DNA of 64,000 nt from an uncultured bacterium (lineage in GTDB: Bacteria; Bacillota_I; Bacilli_A; RF39; UBA660). Both the position numbers and the translations under genes were made by a program. The notes under the pieces were generated by a model. The model had not been told where the DNA came from, made no database searches, and was given only the letters and a program-made list of their open reading frames with translations. The stretch spans positions 37,025 to 101,024 of the forward strand of contig CAJMOW010000002.1 of assembly GCA_905215145.1 (NCBI GenBank). Reading direction: 5' to 3'. Below are positions 1 through 10,404 of this stretch, one piece after another; position 1 is the first letter of the stretch; each line of letters begins with the position of its first letter.

Positions 1-2
1 CT

Positions 3-3000
3 ATTAGTAGTGGGGATAGTGCCAATTTTATAATTTCCCAGATGAAAGCATTTTCTAATGATACAGAAACATTTGCTTTACATACTATCAATGCTATTAA
101 CAACGTATCGAATAATATGGCGGTAAGTTCTAGTGATATTAGCACTGCTTTAAGCAAAACCTCTAGTGCTATGGGAGCATTAGGAAATACATATGAACAA
201 ACCATTGCTTTAGTAACAAGTGGCACTGAGATTATGCAAGGGCAAGCTAGTAAAGTCGCACGAGGTTTGAGAACCATAGGTAATAATATTGCTAATGCGG
301 CTCAAGGCGCAGATACATTAGAAATTTCTGTTCAAGGCGTTACAAAGCAAATTAGTTTATTAGACTCAACAACTGGGGATATGCGTAGTACATTTGATAT
401 TATGCAAGATATTTTTACAAGTGGTTGGGAAGATATGACCAATTCTGAGAAGCAAGCATTAGCGATTAGTTTAGCTGGAAAGAATCAGTTCGAGGTTTTC
501 GTTAGTGTACTCGAAAATTTTGCTGACGCGCAAAAAGCAGTAGCTTTAGCCACTGATTCTGCTAATTCTGCGGAGCAAGAGAATACGGCTTACCTTGATT
601 CTCTTAGTGCCAAATTAAATCAATTAAAAGCATTATTACAAGAACTTGTTCTAGGCAAAGGTGGACTTCAAGATTTTGCTAAGAACTTACTTGATGTTGG
701 AATTGCTATATTAAAGTTTGCCAATAGCGATATTGGTCAAGCTATAATTAAGATAGCTTCATTAACTGCTGGAATTGCACTACTTAATAAAACTTGGACT
801 TCCTTACAAACAATATCCGAAACAAATATTTTAGCAAGTGCAATTACTTCTTTAATAGCCGGAGAAACAACATTAGGTCAAGTTACTGGTGTATTAACAA
901 CTAAATTTTTAGCAAATGCGGCGGCTTGGGCGGCTACTCCATTTGGTATGATTACAATAGCTGTAGGTGCTATAGTAGCTATAAAAGCGGCATATGACCA
1001 TTTTAATGTAACGCTTGAAGAACACGTAGAGAAACTTAAAGAGTTAAAATCTGATTATGAAGAAGCTCAAACTAAGGCTGATGGACTAGAAAAACAACTT
1101 GAAAACGTAAGAGACAGAATTGAGGAAATCAATAGTAAAGACAACCTAGAACTTACTGATGAAACTCAATTAAGAATGTTGCAAGAAGAAGAAGCTAGTC
1201 TTGAGAATCAATTATTAGTACAAAAAGAATTAGCTAGAATAGCCAAAGAAAAAGCAACAGACGAAGCCAAACAGACTTTACAAAAAGAAACAGTTGATGC
1301 AGGGGCATTTGGTTCAACTCAAGTTACTGTTGCTTCTGGGTATACAGGAGATACCGTTCGTGAATTAGCTAATAAAGGAACTGTCGTAGAAGCATTAGAC
1401 AGTTATATAAAGCAATTAAATGAAACTCAAGATGAAATAAATTCTTTGTTGATAAAAAGAGAAGAACTAGAGGAATCAAACCAAAAAGAGTCAGAAGAGT
1501 ATAAGCAAATCAATTCAGATATTGATGCGCTTAGAACTAAAAAAGAAGAATTACGAGAAACGACAGCTAGCTATGCAGAAACAATTTCATTAGCAACTCA
1601 AGGAGTTAATGAAGAAGATGAAGTAATTCAAGATGCAATTACTTCGCTTACTTCTTACACTGAAACACTTAAAAGACTTGATGGAGAAGAACAAGATGTA
1701 AAAACTACTACAGATGAAACAACTGAAAGTACAAAATCATATGACGAAGCTACTTCTGAAATTATAGATAGTATTGAAAAATTAGTGTCTTCTCTTGGAC
1801 TTACAAATTCGCAATTAGAACGATATAGCTCTTTAATGGGTGATATTGAACTTGAAAATTTTCTACAGAATTTACAAGATATAAGAGATGCTTCTAATGA
1901 TGCTAGTACGGGTATTGATAATCTTCAATCCGCTTTAGAAACTGCCGTTGAAGCCCAAGCCGAATACGAATCGAATGGTAAATTAACCATTGACACTTTC
2001 CAATCCCTTATGGGTGTTAGTGCCGATTATTTAACAGCATTAGAAAACGAAAATGGTCAGATTGAAATAAATCAAACGACTCTTGGAAATTTGGTTGAGA
2101 CTATGAAAGCCGCAAAGATTGAAGAATTACAGCAAGCGGCGGCGGCTGATATTTTAGCATATTCTCAAGGCAATATGGCAGAAGTATCAGATTTTGCAAA
2201 AGGTTTAGTAGCTGATTTAGGAAGTAATATTGAAACAACTGGAGAACAAGCTAAAGCTAGTGCTCTTAAAATGAATACATTTTCATTGTCTGTTGGAGAA
2301 GCCATAACTACAATGGGTGGAACTGTTAAATGGAGCGACAATGGACAAAGAGCAATTCTTCAAGGGTATAAAGATATTGCTAAACAAGTTGCTGAATTAA
2401 CAATAGATACAACAACTTATGGCAATACTTCATCTAAAGCTCATAATAAATCAGCTAGTTCAACAAAATCTGAAAAATCAGCTCTTGACCAACTAAAAGA
2501 TAAGTATAAAGATGTTATTAATTTTATTTTAGATGGTTATGATAAACAGATTGATAAGATAGAAGATGCTAGAGACGCTGAAATTGACAGAATCGAAGCA
2601 GAAATTGATGCTATTGAAAAAGAGAAAGATGCACAATTAGATGCTATTGATGCTGAAATTGATGCTCTTGAAAAAGAACGTGATGCAAGAAAAGAATATT
2701 GGGATGCTCAATTAGATGCTTTAGAAAAGAATAATAATGCTGTAAATGATGCTATTACATTACAAGAAAAGTTAAATGCTTTAGCTACCGCACAACAAAC
2801 TAAGCAAATGGTCTTTAAAAATGGAAGATTTCAATATTCTTCCGATGAAGAAGCTGTTTCTAGTGCACAATCTGATATAGATGAATTTAATCGTGAACAA
2901 GAGTATAAAAAGCAAAAAGAACTTTTAGAACAATTAAGAGATGATGAACTTAATAATTATGACGAACGATTAGAAGCGTTACAAGATTTTAGAACTGAAC

Positions 3001-3764
3001 GTGAGAAATCTTATGAAGATTTAAAAGAACAATTAGAAGAGCAAAAAGATTATCTTAAAGACTATTATGAAAATAGAATCAATGACTTAAAAGCACAAAA
3101 AGAAGCAACAAAAGAACTACTTGAAAATGGTGTAAAAGACCAAAAAGAGTATGAAGATAAAATGCTTGCTCAATTAGGAAATTTTGTTGCCGATTGGAAC
3201 GCTACTGTTGGTGCTATGTCATTTCCCGATATTAGTGGGAGTGGAATTGATGTGGGTAGTATTAGTATTAGTCAAAAATCAAGCGGTGGAAGTAGTACAA
3301 AAACTACCAAGACCACTACTGTAACTAAACCTAAAACAACTACTCGTCCTAAGTCAACTAAGTCAAAAGACAAGAACATTCATGTTAAGGGTGGTCGTAT
3401 CATGGCGTATGCCAGTGGTACAAATTCAATTAAAGACAATGAAATAGCTTTAGTTGGTGATAATCCTAAATATCGTGAATTGGTTATCGGTTCTAAATTA
3501 AACAATGACCAAGGAGCTTTAATGAGATTAAGTAGTGGAAGTGGTGTTGTAAATGCTGATTCTACTAAAACTCTTGCTAGTATTTTTAATTCGTTAAGTG
3601 GACAAATTAATTCTGCTCCGTTTGCAAACAATGAAGTGAATAATGGAACAACAATTTCTATAGGCTCTATAAGTCTTCCAAAAGTAAAAGATGGACAAGA
3701 ATTCGTTGATTATATGCAACATTTTAGTACGGATATTACTCAACAATCGTTTAAGAGAATTTAA
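3..3764 (+). CDS. Tail tape measure protein, C-terminal part (5' end outside window)
   Basis: The reading frame is open from base 3 through the ATG at 42, so this is the 3' part of a longer gene cut by the window edge. At least 1253 residues are present. The protein should set tail length and take part in DNA delivery. It shows the alanine/serine/threonine-rich helical N-terminal style of TP901-type tape measures, hydrophobic helices around residues 230-250 and 300-325 counted from the ATG, and a long charged coiled coil at about 835-1080 made of EID/AIEKE-like heptads. A Ser/Thr/Lys-rich linker follows and then a compact C-terminal domain. It precedes baseplate and tail-tip genes, the order usual for siphophages. 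Confidence 0.88.
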   Translation: MSSGDSANFIISQMKAFSNDTETFALHTINAINNVSNNMAVSSSDISTALSKTSSAMGALGNTYEQTIALVTSGTEIMQGQASKVARGLRTIGNNIANAAQGADTLEISVQGVTKQISLLDSTTGDMRSTFDIMQDIFTSGWEDMTNSEKQALAISLAGKNQFEVFVSVLENFADAQKAVALATDSANSAEQENTAYLDSLSAKLNQLKALLQELVLGKGGLQDFAKNLLDVGIAILKFANSDIGQAIIKIASLTAGIALLNKTWTSLQTISETNILASAITSLIAGETTLGQVTGVLTTKFLANAAAWAATPFGMITIAVGAIVAIKAAYDHFNVTLEEHVEKLKELKSDYEEAQTKADGLEKQLENVRDRIEEINSKDNLELTDETQLRMLQEEEASLENQLLVQKELARIAKEKATDEAKQTLQKETVDAGAFGSTQVTVASGYTGDTVRELANKGTVVEALDSYIKQLNETQDEINSLLIKREELEESNQKESEEYKQINSDIDALRTKKEELRETTASYAETISLATQGVNEEDEVIQDAITSLTSYTETLKRLDGEEQDVKTTTDETTESTKSYDEATSEIIDSIEKLVSSLGLTNSQLERYSSLMGDIELENFLQNLQDIRDASNDASTGIDNLQSALETAVEAQAEYESNGKLTIDTFQSLMGVSADYLTALENENGQIEINQTTLGNLVETMKAAKIEELQQAAAADILAYSQGNMAEVSDFAKGLVADLGSNIETTGEQAKASALKMNTFSLSVGEAITTMGGTVKWSDNGQRAILQGYKDIAKQVAELTIDTTTYGNTSSKAHNKSASSTKSEKSALDQLKDKYKDVINFILDGYDKQIDKIEDARDAEIDRIEAEIDAIEKEKDAQLDAIDAEIDALEKERDARKEYWDAQLDALEKNNNAVNDAITLQEKLNALATAQQTKQMVFKNGRFQYSSDEEAVSSAQSDIDEFNREQEYKKQKELLEQLRDDELNNYDERLEALQDFRTEREKSYEDLKEQLEEQKDYLKDYYENRINDLKAQKEATKELLENGVKDQKEYEDKMLAQLGNFVADWNATVGAMSFPDISGSGIDVGSISISQKSSGGSSTKTTKTTTVTKPKTTTRPKSTKSKDKNIHVKGGRIMAYASGTNSIKDNEIALVGDNPKYRELVIGSKLNNDQGALMRLSSGSGVVNADSTKTLASIFNSLSGQINSAPFANNEVNNGTTISIGSISLPKVKDGQEFVDYMQHFSTDITQQSFKRI

Positions 3765-3767
3765 TTT

Positions 3768-3788
3768 AAGGGGCAAATTTTGCCCCTT
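3768..3788 (+). terminator. Hairpin after tape measure gene
   Basis: Arms AAGGGGCA and TGCCCCTT form an 8-bp perfect stem with a 5-nt AT loop in the gap between the tape measure gene and the next tail gene. No T-tract follows, so it is a weak terminator, pause or RNA-processing site rather than a strong stop. Confidence 0.45.
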
Positions 3789-3813
3789 GTACATATTAAG
3801 GAGGCATATTTTA

Positions 3814-4224
3814 ATGACAAATGAAAGAGAAAAAAATGCTTATGACCAATTATTACAAGGTGTACAATCTTTTGTAAAAAAATGTGTCAATGAAAGCAAT
3901 AGAGATATAACTACTACAGCAAGAGTTGTTAGTGTTCAATCTGATGGAAGCTATAATATAGATTTGAATGGTGTAGAATATAAGAATATTTATACAATAG
4001 GTGGAAAGTGTACCTTAAATGAAATGGTTAGAGTTGTTATACCACAAGGTCAATATAATAATATGTTTATATTGAAAGGTGCTGATTTTGACAAAATTTA
4101 TCCTATTGGAAGTGTTTATGTGTCAACAGAAATAATAAATCCTGCAATATTATTTGGCGGCATTTGGGAACAAATTAAAAATAATAATATTTCGGCTGTA
4201 TATATGTGGAAAAGAACGAATTAA
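3814..4224 (+). CDS. Tail/baseplate protein (136 aa)
   Basis: The ATG at 3814 is preceded by AAGGAGG and is preferred over an in-frame upstream ATG at 3691 that would overlap the tape measure gene. The first half (about residues 20-90) looks like the small beta-barrel seen in baseplate hub proteins, with RVVSVQSDGSYNIDL. The C-terminus has the motif YPIGSVYVS followed by LFGGIWEQIK and ends in VYMWKRTN, a signature found at the C-terminus of many Firmicutes phage baseplate and tail-fibre proteins. The assignment rests on these motifs and on its position between tape measure and tail-tip genes. Confidence 0.7.
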   Translation: MTNEREKNAYDQLLQGVQSFVKKCVNESNRDITTTARVVSVQSDGSYNIDLNGVEYKNIYTIGGKCTLNEMVRVVIPQGQYNNMFILKGADFDKIYPIGSVYVSTEIINPAILFGGIWEQIKNNNISAVYMWKRTN

Positions 4225-4246
4225 ATAATTTATAAAGGAGAATAAT

Positions 4247-6394
4247 ATGGCGTTAGTTAAGCCTATTGCACAAGGCGTGTCTGCTTTTGATGCAACTAAA
4301 AATCAAACATTTAGTTTTGTTGCTAATGGTGGTAGTCAAGTTGTTGCAAATAGAATAACAATTAGATTACAAACTGACAACAGCATAATATATCAAAATA
4401 AAATTGAAAGTTACCGTTTTGAGCAAACTGTTCCTGCTGGAACCTTAACTAATGATAATTATTATAATTTCTATTTTAACACTTATGACAGTGATGGGAA
4501 TGAAAGTGAAAATAGTAATGTAATTCAATTTTATTGCTATAATAGTCCTACATTAACATTAACGAATTTACCCTTAAACGACTTAGTAGAATCTACAAAT
4601 TATACATTTGGAGTTACATATAACCAAATACAAGGTGAATTATTAAATTATTTAAAGTTTTATTTGTATGATGAAAGAAATAACTTAATTAATGAAAGCG
4701 AATTTTATATTGGTGAAAATGTAGTTCCGGTTAGTTTTACTCATACTTTTAGTGGACTAGAAAATAATGTAAATTATAAAATGAATGTAATTGCTGTGAC
4801 CATAAATGGAACTACGGTATCCACAGATTATTATTCATTTAATGTTAGATATTATTATCCTGAATTATATTCTTTGTTAAACCTAGAAAATTTATGTGAA
4901 AATGGTTGTGTTAGAATAGAGAGTAATATAGTTATTGCGGATGGTAAAGTTCCGGAGAAATATGACCCGCCTCGTTATATAAAATCATTAGCACCTACTG
5001 ATTTAACGAATTATGTAAAATGGCAGGAAATATTTACTTATGATATGTTGAATAATCAACCTATAAGTGTATGGATGACTCCATCTATGATAGATTTGGT
5101 GTACAATGATAATTATGTTCAATGGACAAAAGGTTACAGTATTAGATCAAATTTTACATTTACTTTGTTTATGAAAGCTGGTTATTTTGGAAAGTTTGCA
5201 ACAATAGGAACAGAAGATAATGGATTTACTATTGAACTTATTAGAGAAATACCTTATGGAAAAACAGAAGTAAAAGATAGATTTGAAGTAAATGGATATG
5301 TAAATGGAGTCCATACTGTACATCAAACTTCTAACTATGTAGATATTATAAATCAAAAATCTTATTATCTTGTATGGTTTAGAAAAGTTAGAGACACATA
5401 TGATTTAAGATTCGTTGTATTACAAAGAGCTAACGATATATTTGGATGGGATGAAAGTAATCTTGTCACAGATAGATTAACTGATATGTCATATAGAGAT
5501 GAACAGTATACTCAAGGTGTAGAATTTGTTCCAATGTCCGGCAATATGTCTTCTATATTCCCAACTGTCGGAGTTAAATTATATAATGGTATTTTTAATA
5601 ATATGAATTTAACAAATGATGTTACTAGCGAATTTACGACTGTAATTCCACAATGGGATTCTAATACTAGAGTAGCTTGTGATTTTGATAATAATATTCG
5701 TGGTGGTAATATTGATATATTATTGGAAAAATTAACTTATTTAAAAGTAAAGAGAAGAGAGCATGGAACCTTTAATTGGATTACTTTAAAAGAATATAAA
5801 ATTAGTGAAATTTCGGACTTAATAATAACATTAGATGATTATTATATTCCAAGTTATTATTATGCTGATTATGCTTTAGTACCTTTATTAGAAGGAAATG
5901 TAGAGGGCGATTATATTGTTAATAGTATAAAAACAAAATTTAATTGTGTGACAATAGCTGATTCTAATAATGTATTTAATTTAATAGCAAACATATCTTA
6001 TGGTGGAGATACTGCAAACTCACCTATTGGTACTTATAGTCCTTTAAATGGTCTTTATCCTATTTTACAAAAAAATAGTGAATTAGAATATATGAGTGGT
6101 TCTATTACCGCTTTAGTAGAGGGCTATAATTTTAATAAAACCCATAAAATAGATAGATTAGATGTTGTTAAGCAAACTAATGATTTATGTAAATTTTTCA
6201 ATAATATGAGTGCTAAGATATTAAAAGATTGGAATGGTAAAATATATTTAGTTAGATTTACCGGCTCTCCTACTATTTCTTATAATAGTTCATATGGAAA
6301 TGGTGTTGCTCAAATTACTGTGAATTGGGTAGAACAAGGAGAATTTGATAATCAGCATGATTTATATTACAATGGATTAATAGACGTAGAATAG
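4247..6394 (+). CDS. Tail tip/baseplate structural protein (715 aa)
   Basis: ATG follows AAAGGAG at 4235. The N-terminal third contains two beta-sandwich stretches of fibronectin type III character (for example NYYNFYFNTYDSDGNESENS around residues 75-95). The remainder is rich in aromatic and asparagine residues and beta strands, as in distal tail and adhesin-carrier proteins. It sits immediately before the Tal-like gene, so a role in the tail tip is likely; the exact structural part cannot be read from sequence. It ends with TAG, so amber is used as a normal stop here. Confidence 0.65.
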   Translation: MALVKPIAQGVSAFDATKNQTFSFVANGGSQVVANRITIRLQTDNSIIYQNKIESYRFEQTVPAGTLTNDNYYNFYFNTYDSDGNESENSNVIQFYCYNSPTLTLTNLPLNDLVESTNYTFGVTYNQIQGELLNYLKFYLYDERNNLINESEFYIGENVVPVSFTHTFSGLENNVNYKMNVIAVTINGTTVSTDYYSFNVRYYYPELYSLLNLENLCENGCVRIESNIVIADGKVPEKYDPPRYIKSLAPTDLTNYVKWQEIFTYDMLNNQPISVWMTPSMIDLVYNDNYVQWTKGYSIRSNFTFTLFMKAGYFGKFATIGTEDNGFTIELIREIPYGKTEVKDRFEVNGYVNGVHTVHQTSNYVDIINQKSYYLVWFRKVRDTYDLRFVVLQRANDIFGWDESNLVTDRLTDMSYRDEQYTQGVEFVPMSGNMSSIFPTVGVKLYNGIFNNMNLTNDVTSEFTTVIPQWDSNTRVACDFDNNIRGGNIDILLEKLTYLKVKRREHGTFNWITLKEYKISEISDLIITLDDYYIPSYYYADYALVPLLEGNVEGDYIVNSIKTKFNCVTIADSNNVFNLIANISYGGDTANSPIGTYSPLNGLYPILQKNSELEYMSGSITALVEGYNFNKTHKIDRLDVVKQTNDLCKFFNNMSAKILKDWNGKIYLVRFTGSPTISYNSSYGNGVAQITVNWVEQGEFDNQHDLYYNGLIDVE

Positions 6395-6407
6395 AAAGGA
6401 GGAAAGT

Positions 6408-8141
6408 ATGCCTACACAAACAGAATACAGTTTGTCTAAACAAAATGTTAGGATTATAAATTATAGAATAAATTTATTAAATTATCAATTCCAAAACGTA
6501 GGAGATATTACTGGTGATTCCATAGAATCTCCTAGTTTTACTATTGATGCAAATTCAGATATTCGTAGAACTTGTAGTGTATCTTTAACTCCTAGAGATA
6601 GTTCTTTTGATATTCGTAAAGGAAATAAAATTTGGCTTGACAAATATGTTCAAATATCTGTCGGACAGAAAGACATAAGGACTGGAAATATAGAATATAC
6701 AAATATGGGAATTTATTTAATCAACAATCCTCAAAGATTATATTCTGCCATAGAAAACAAAATAACAATTCAAGGATTGGATTTAATGGCAAAATTAACC
6801 GGATTAAGAAATGGTAATCTTATTGGATTGCCATATCTTATTCCGCAAGGTTCTAATGTTCGTACTGCTATTATAGCGTGTCTTGAATTAGCTGGTTTTA
6901 CAAAATATGTTATAGATGAATGCGAAATTGACGTTCCTAACGATATTAACGTAGATATTGGTGGTACAATATATGATTTGTTAAAACAATTACGTGATAT
7001 ATTACCTAATTATCAAATGTATTTTGATGTGGATGGAGTCTTTCATTATAATTTAATACCAAGTGGCAAGAATGAACAGATTATGGTAGATGATGATATA
7101 TGGAATATCAATATCATAAATTATCAAAAAAATACAGATTATGAATCTTTAAAAAATTCCATTACAGTTATCGGGAAAACGCATGATATTAAAAATTATG
7201 GTGGACTTGCCGCAACAAATGAAGATACATATAAAATTTCTTTGAGCGGCTTGAATTATTTAAGTAGGTATACAAAAATAGGATTCAATACTAATGTTGA
7301 TTTAGGAAGTACTAAAAAATTAGAAGTAACTTTGAAACATCAAAAAGTAGATTCTAGCGGTAACATTACTACTGAAACTAAAGTTTTAACATATCCTATT
7401 AGAAATGAAAATGGTACTGTACCTACGTTTTCTGATGAAAATACATATTATGTAGTAAAATTTGTATATGGGACAGACCATTGGGAATTTGATAATGTTC
7501 AATCTGTTGAAAATCCAAATAGGGCAATTATTAATGATGATACATATATTGTCACTGACGATACTATTTCAGATTACACAGATGGCATGATATATACGTT
7601 TAGAACTCCGATGACTGGATGCGATAATGTATATATGCCTTATTTTCAAATTAACAGTTTGAAGAAAATCGAAATACATAATACTGTAAAATTAAGAAAC
7701 GATACAACGTATACATTAAAATATTATGAAGCTAGTGAATATGACCAAGAAAAATATTTTCAATTTATGGGAGAAATTACACCATATGCTCAATCTCAAG
7801 AATTAAATCCAAATAGTCCGTTTTATATAAATGGAACTGTTGGGGAAATTAGAATTACGTTGAACGGTGGAGATTATGATAATATTTATACCACTGCTTT
7901 AGCACAAGAAAGAGCAAAATGGGAACTATATACAAGGTGTCGTTTACAAGATAATGTTACAATAAATTGTATTCCTATATATTGGTTGGATGTAAATTGG
8001 CTTGTTGAAATTACATTACCAAATAAATATGGTATTGAAGAAACAGAAAAATATATGATTAAATCAATAAATATGGAAAGTGGATTGGGTAGTACTATGT
8101 CTGTAAATTTAGTTAAGTATTATCCTTATTATGAAGATTAA
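6408..8141 (+). CDS. Tail-associated (Tal-like/baseplate hub) protein (577 aa)
   Basis: Start ATG follows AAAGGAGG at 6396. The first 130 residues resemble the hub-type N-terminal domains of Firmicutes siphophage tail proteins (family often called DUF5048): a segment introducing symmetry-type strands (SPSFTIDANSDIRRTCSVSL), then KIWLDKYVQISVG and NMGIYLINNPQ, then IQGLDLMAKLTG. The middle and C-terminal parts contain hub-like domains ending in YWLDVNWLVEI and MKSINMESGLGSTMS. It probably forms the central hub under the tail tube. Family-level inference only. Confidence 0.65.
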   Translation: MPTQTEYSLSKQNVRIINYRINLLNYQFQNVGDITGDSIESPSFTIDANSDIRRTCSVSLTPRDSSFDIRKGNKIWLDKYVQISVGQKDIRTGNIEYTNMGIYLINNPQRLYSAIENKITIQGLDLMAKLTGLRNGNLIGLPYLIPQGSNVRTAIIACLELAGFTKYVIDECEIDVPNDINVDIGGTIYDLLKQLRDILPNYQMYFDVDGVFHYNLIPSGKNEQIMVDDDIWNINIINYQKNTDYESLKNSITVIGKTHDIKNYGGLAATNEDTYKISLSGLNYLSRYTKIGFNTNVDLGSTKKLEVTLKHQKVDSSGNITTETKVLTYPIRNENGTVPTFSDENTYYVVKFVYGTDHWEFDNVQSVENPNRAIINDDTYIVTDDTISDYTDGMIYTFRTPMTGCDNVYMPYFQINSLKKIEIHNTVKLRNDTTYTLKYYEASEYDQEKYFQFMGEITPYAQSQELNPNSPFYINGTVGEIRITLNGGDYDNIYTTALAQERAKWELYTRCRLQDNVTINCIPIYWLDVNWLVEITLPNKYGIEETEKYMIKSINMESGLGSTMSVNLVKYYPYYED

Positions 8142-8155
8142 AAGGAGATTAAAAT

Positions 8156-8530
8156 ATGGCTAATTTAGTAGACGTTTTATTTAATAGAACTCCTACCCCT
8201 AATGAAGAAGAAATTATAGATGGCCAAATAATATTTGATACAAGTGGTAGCGGCAAGATGTATTTAGATGTTGGTGGAAAGCGTTTAGAAATGGGTGGTG
8301 CTAAAGAAATAGACCAAGTTTTAAACAAACTTTCAACAAATGCTATACAAAATCGTGCCGTTGCCGGAGTTATGATAAGTTCATTAGAAGATATTGACAA
8401 TGTAAACACAGAAGGATTTTTAATAGATGTTATTGCAACAAAATCTATTTTAACAAAATTAAAAAAGTGTTTATTTGTTGATTCTTTTGATGAGAGTACT
8501 GGCATTTTGACGACTTCTTCTTATAAGTGA
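8156..8530 (+). CDS. Small tail-fibre-type protein (124 aa)
   Basis: ATG follows AAAGGAG. The segment LSTNAIQNRAVAGVM matches the S-x-NAIQN-K/R-V signature seen in fibre and collar proteins of clostridial phages, and the N-terminus has the short beta-hairpin DGQIIFDTSGSGKMYLDVGG typical of fibre heads. It lies between the hub and the receptor-binding-type gene, so a fibre or connector part is probable. Confidence 0.6.
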   Translation: MANLVDVLFNRTPTPNEEEIIDGQIIFDTSGSGKMYLDVGGKRLEMGGAKEIDQVLNKLSTNAIQNRAVAGVMISSLEDIDNVNTEGFLIDVIATKSILTKLKKCLFVDSFDESTGILTTSSYK

Positions 8531-8542
8531 TGAGGTGTTAAA

Positions 8543-9520
8543 ATGTCAACTACAACTTATGAAAATACAAATATAAAAATCATGTCTTATGATGGGAAAA
8601 ATGTAAAAAAGTGGATACATGATGGTGTTGTTGTTTTTCTTAGTGGAAATATAGTGACCTATTATGTAGATTCAAATAATGTAAAAACAGAATTTATAAA
8701 TTATGGAGAATCTTGCCTAACACCTACTTCATTTATTCCCACAAAAGACGGATATGAATTTTTCGGATGGAAAGAAGACAATTCTGCTAATGCAGATATT
8801 TTATCAGAAAAACAAATGGCAGATGCTCCGATTACTTTATATGCCGTGTTTAAGAAAACATTTACACTATCATTTGCTAACAATTATGCTTCTGGTGGTG
8901 CTACAAATCCTGTATCTGGTAATCGGTATTATAATAATGGAAATATTGTGAATCCTGTTGTAACTTTACCTGCGGATGGTTATACAAGAAGTGGACTTAC
9001 GTTTATAAAATGGGTATTAGGTACTGTTGGAACAAAGGTGACGTTGACTGCTGATACCTCAACCAGAGCAGTATGTAAGTATTCGGATATGGTACCTACA
9101 TATATGTCTTGGGCTGGTGCCGGTGTGCTTAATGAGAACGGAAGCGAAAATTATGCTGTATATGTTGATGGAACTAAATACAGTCATATGTATTTTGCAA
9201 GGGGATACACCGGAAGAGGGGCTATATGGATTAGTAATAATGATACAAGAACAACCTCAGGATGGGTGAGAAGTGTTGCAGAATTTAATGCTGGAAATTA
9301 TTTATATCATCATTGTAATGGTATATATGATGGGTATGCCCGTCGTTATACTAATGGAGTTGAAGGAAGCCCATCCACTACTTCTGGATCTGTAACATCT
9401 GTAACTGTTGCGTTACCAAACCGTAGAATTACCATAGGATGTACTGTTTTTGATGATAGCGCGTCAGAAAGTGGAGCTAGGATGGAAGGAATAAAATTTA
9501 CTGGTAGAACCGTATCGTAA
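8543..9520 (+). CDS. Tail fibre/receptor-binding-type protein with InlB-like repeats (325 aa)
   Basis: ATG follows GATGAGGTG. Residues about 35-95 and 100-155 form two Listeria-Bacteroides (InlB B-type, flg_new) repeats: the first has PTKDGYEFFGWKED with LYAVFK, the second has GYTRSGLTFIKWVLG. This fold is common in surface proteins and in phage tail proteins of gut Firmicutes. The C-terminal half is glycine, tyrosine and serine rich and may be the receptor-binding tip. The repeats suggest a bacterial surface-protein origin. Confidence 0.65.
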   Translation: MSTTTYENTNIKIMSYDGKNVKKWIHDGVVVFLSGNIVTYYVDSNNVKTEFINYGESCLTPTSFIPTKDGYEFFGWKEDNSANADILSEKQMADAPITLYAVFKKTFTLSFANNYASGGATNPVSGNRYYNNGNIVNPVVTLPADGYTRSGLTFIKWVLGTVGTKVTLTADTSTRAVCKYSDMVPTYMSWAGAGVLNENGSENYAVYVDGTKYSHMYFARGYTGRGAIWISNNDTRTTSGWVRSVAEFNAGNYLYHHCNGIYDGYARRYTNGVEGSPSTTSGSVTSVTVALPNRRITIGCTVFDDSASESGARMEGIKFTGRTVS

Positions 9521-9537
9521 TAAAAAAGGAGAATATT

Positions 9538-10404
9538 ATGTCTTATATTAAATTTTTAAATAGTGATGAGCACTTACAAGGCTCTGTAAAAAAGATAGAT
9601 GAAAACACAATAGAAGTAAGAAATTGTAAACAAAATTTAAGTGGTTTTCAATTATTTACAGATGCTGATTTTATGTTTGGAGATTATAGTAGATATAGAT
9701 ATGATTATGAAGAACCGAACCTAGAAGAAAATGTATATAGATATACGAATGATAATCATAAATGGACAAAACCTAAAAAGATTGTTACTTTTTCTTCTAA
9801 TGTAGACGGTGGAATTATAGGAGAACAAACACAAAAAGTATATAATTATGAAGAATTAGAAGTCCCTACTGTGCAAGAGGTAGAAAATTATAAATTTAAT
9901 GATTGGGTTCCTTCTATTCCAAAAAGCGGTTTAGTAACAAATGATGAATCTTATGTTGCAAAATTTGTTTATATCAAACCTAGCGAACCTCTCGAATCTG
10001 TAAAAGAAAGAAAAATTTCAGAAATGAACTCTGTACAGCAAAGTATGATTGCAAATGGATTTGATATAGTAATTGATGGTAAATTAAAACATTTTACCTT
10101 AACTGACCATGACCAAACTTCTATGTTAGGTTTAATGGGTCAAGTTCAAATGGGAATAGAACAAATTCCTTGGCATACAAGTGACCATGATGAACATTGT
10201 GAATATTTTACCAATGAGCAAATGAAATCAATTATAGAAAAAGCTACTGGATTTTTAACTTATCATATTACTTATTTTAGAGATTTAAGAATTTATATTA
10301 ATAATTTAAGTTCAAAAGAAGAAATTGAAGCGGTTGAATATGGTATTCAAATTCCAAACGAATATAAATCTGATGTATTGAAAGATTTAGAGAGTAAAAT
10401 GTAA
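9538..10404 (+). CDS. Tail protein with DUF4376-like C-terminal domain (288 aa)
   Basis: Start follows AAAGGAG. Residues 1-150 form a beta-rich domain with another InlB-like half repeat (NVDGGIIGEQ then NYKFNDWVPSIPKSG). Residues 155-288 match the style of DUF4376 domains attached to phage tail proteins: KLKHFTLTDHDQTSMLGLMGQ, a WHTSDHD-EHCEYF segment and a helical stretch. These proteins usually sit at the end of fibre operons, as here. The last base of its TAA is shared with the ATG of the next gene. Confidence 0.6.
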   Translation: MSYIKFLNSDEHLQGSVKKIDENTIEVRNCKQNLSGFQLFTDADFMFGDYSRYRYDYEEPNLEENVYRYTNDNHKWTKPKKIVTFSSNVDGGIIGEQTQKVYNYEELEVPTVQEVENYKFNDWVPSIPKSGLVTNDESYVAKFVYIKPSEPLESVKERKISEMNSVQQSMIANGFDIVIDGKLKHFTLTDHDQTSMLGLMGQVQMGIEQIPWHTSDHDEHCEYFTNEQMKSIIEKATGFLTYHITYFRDLRIYINNLSSKEEIEAVEYGIQIPNEYKSDVLKDLESKM

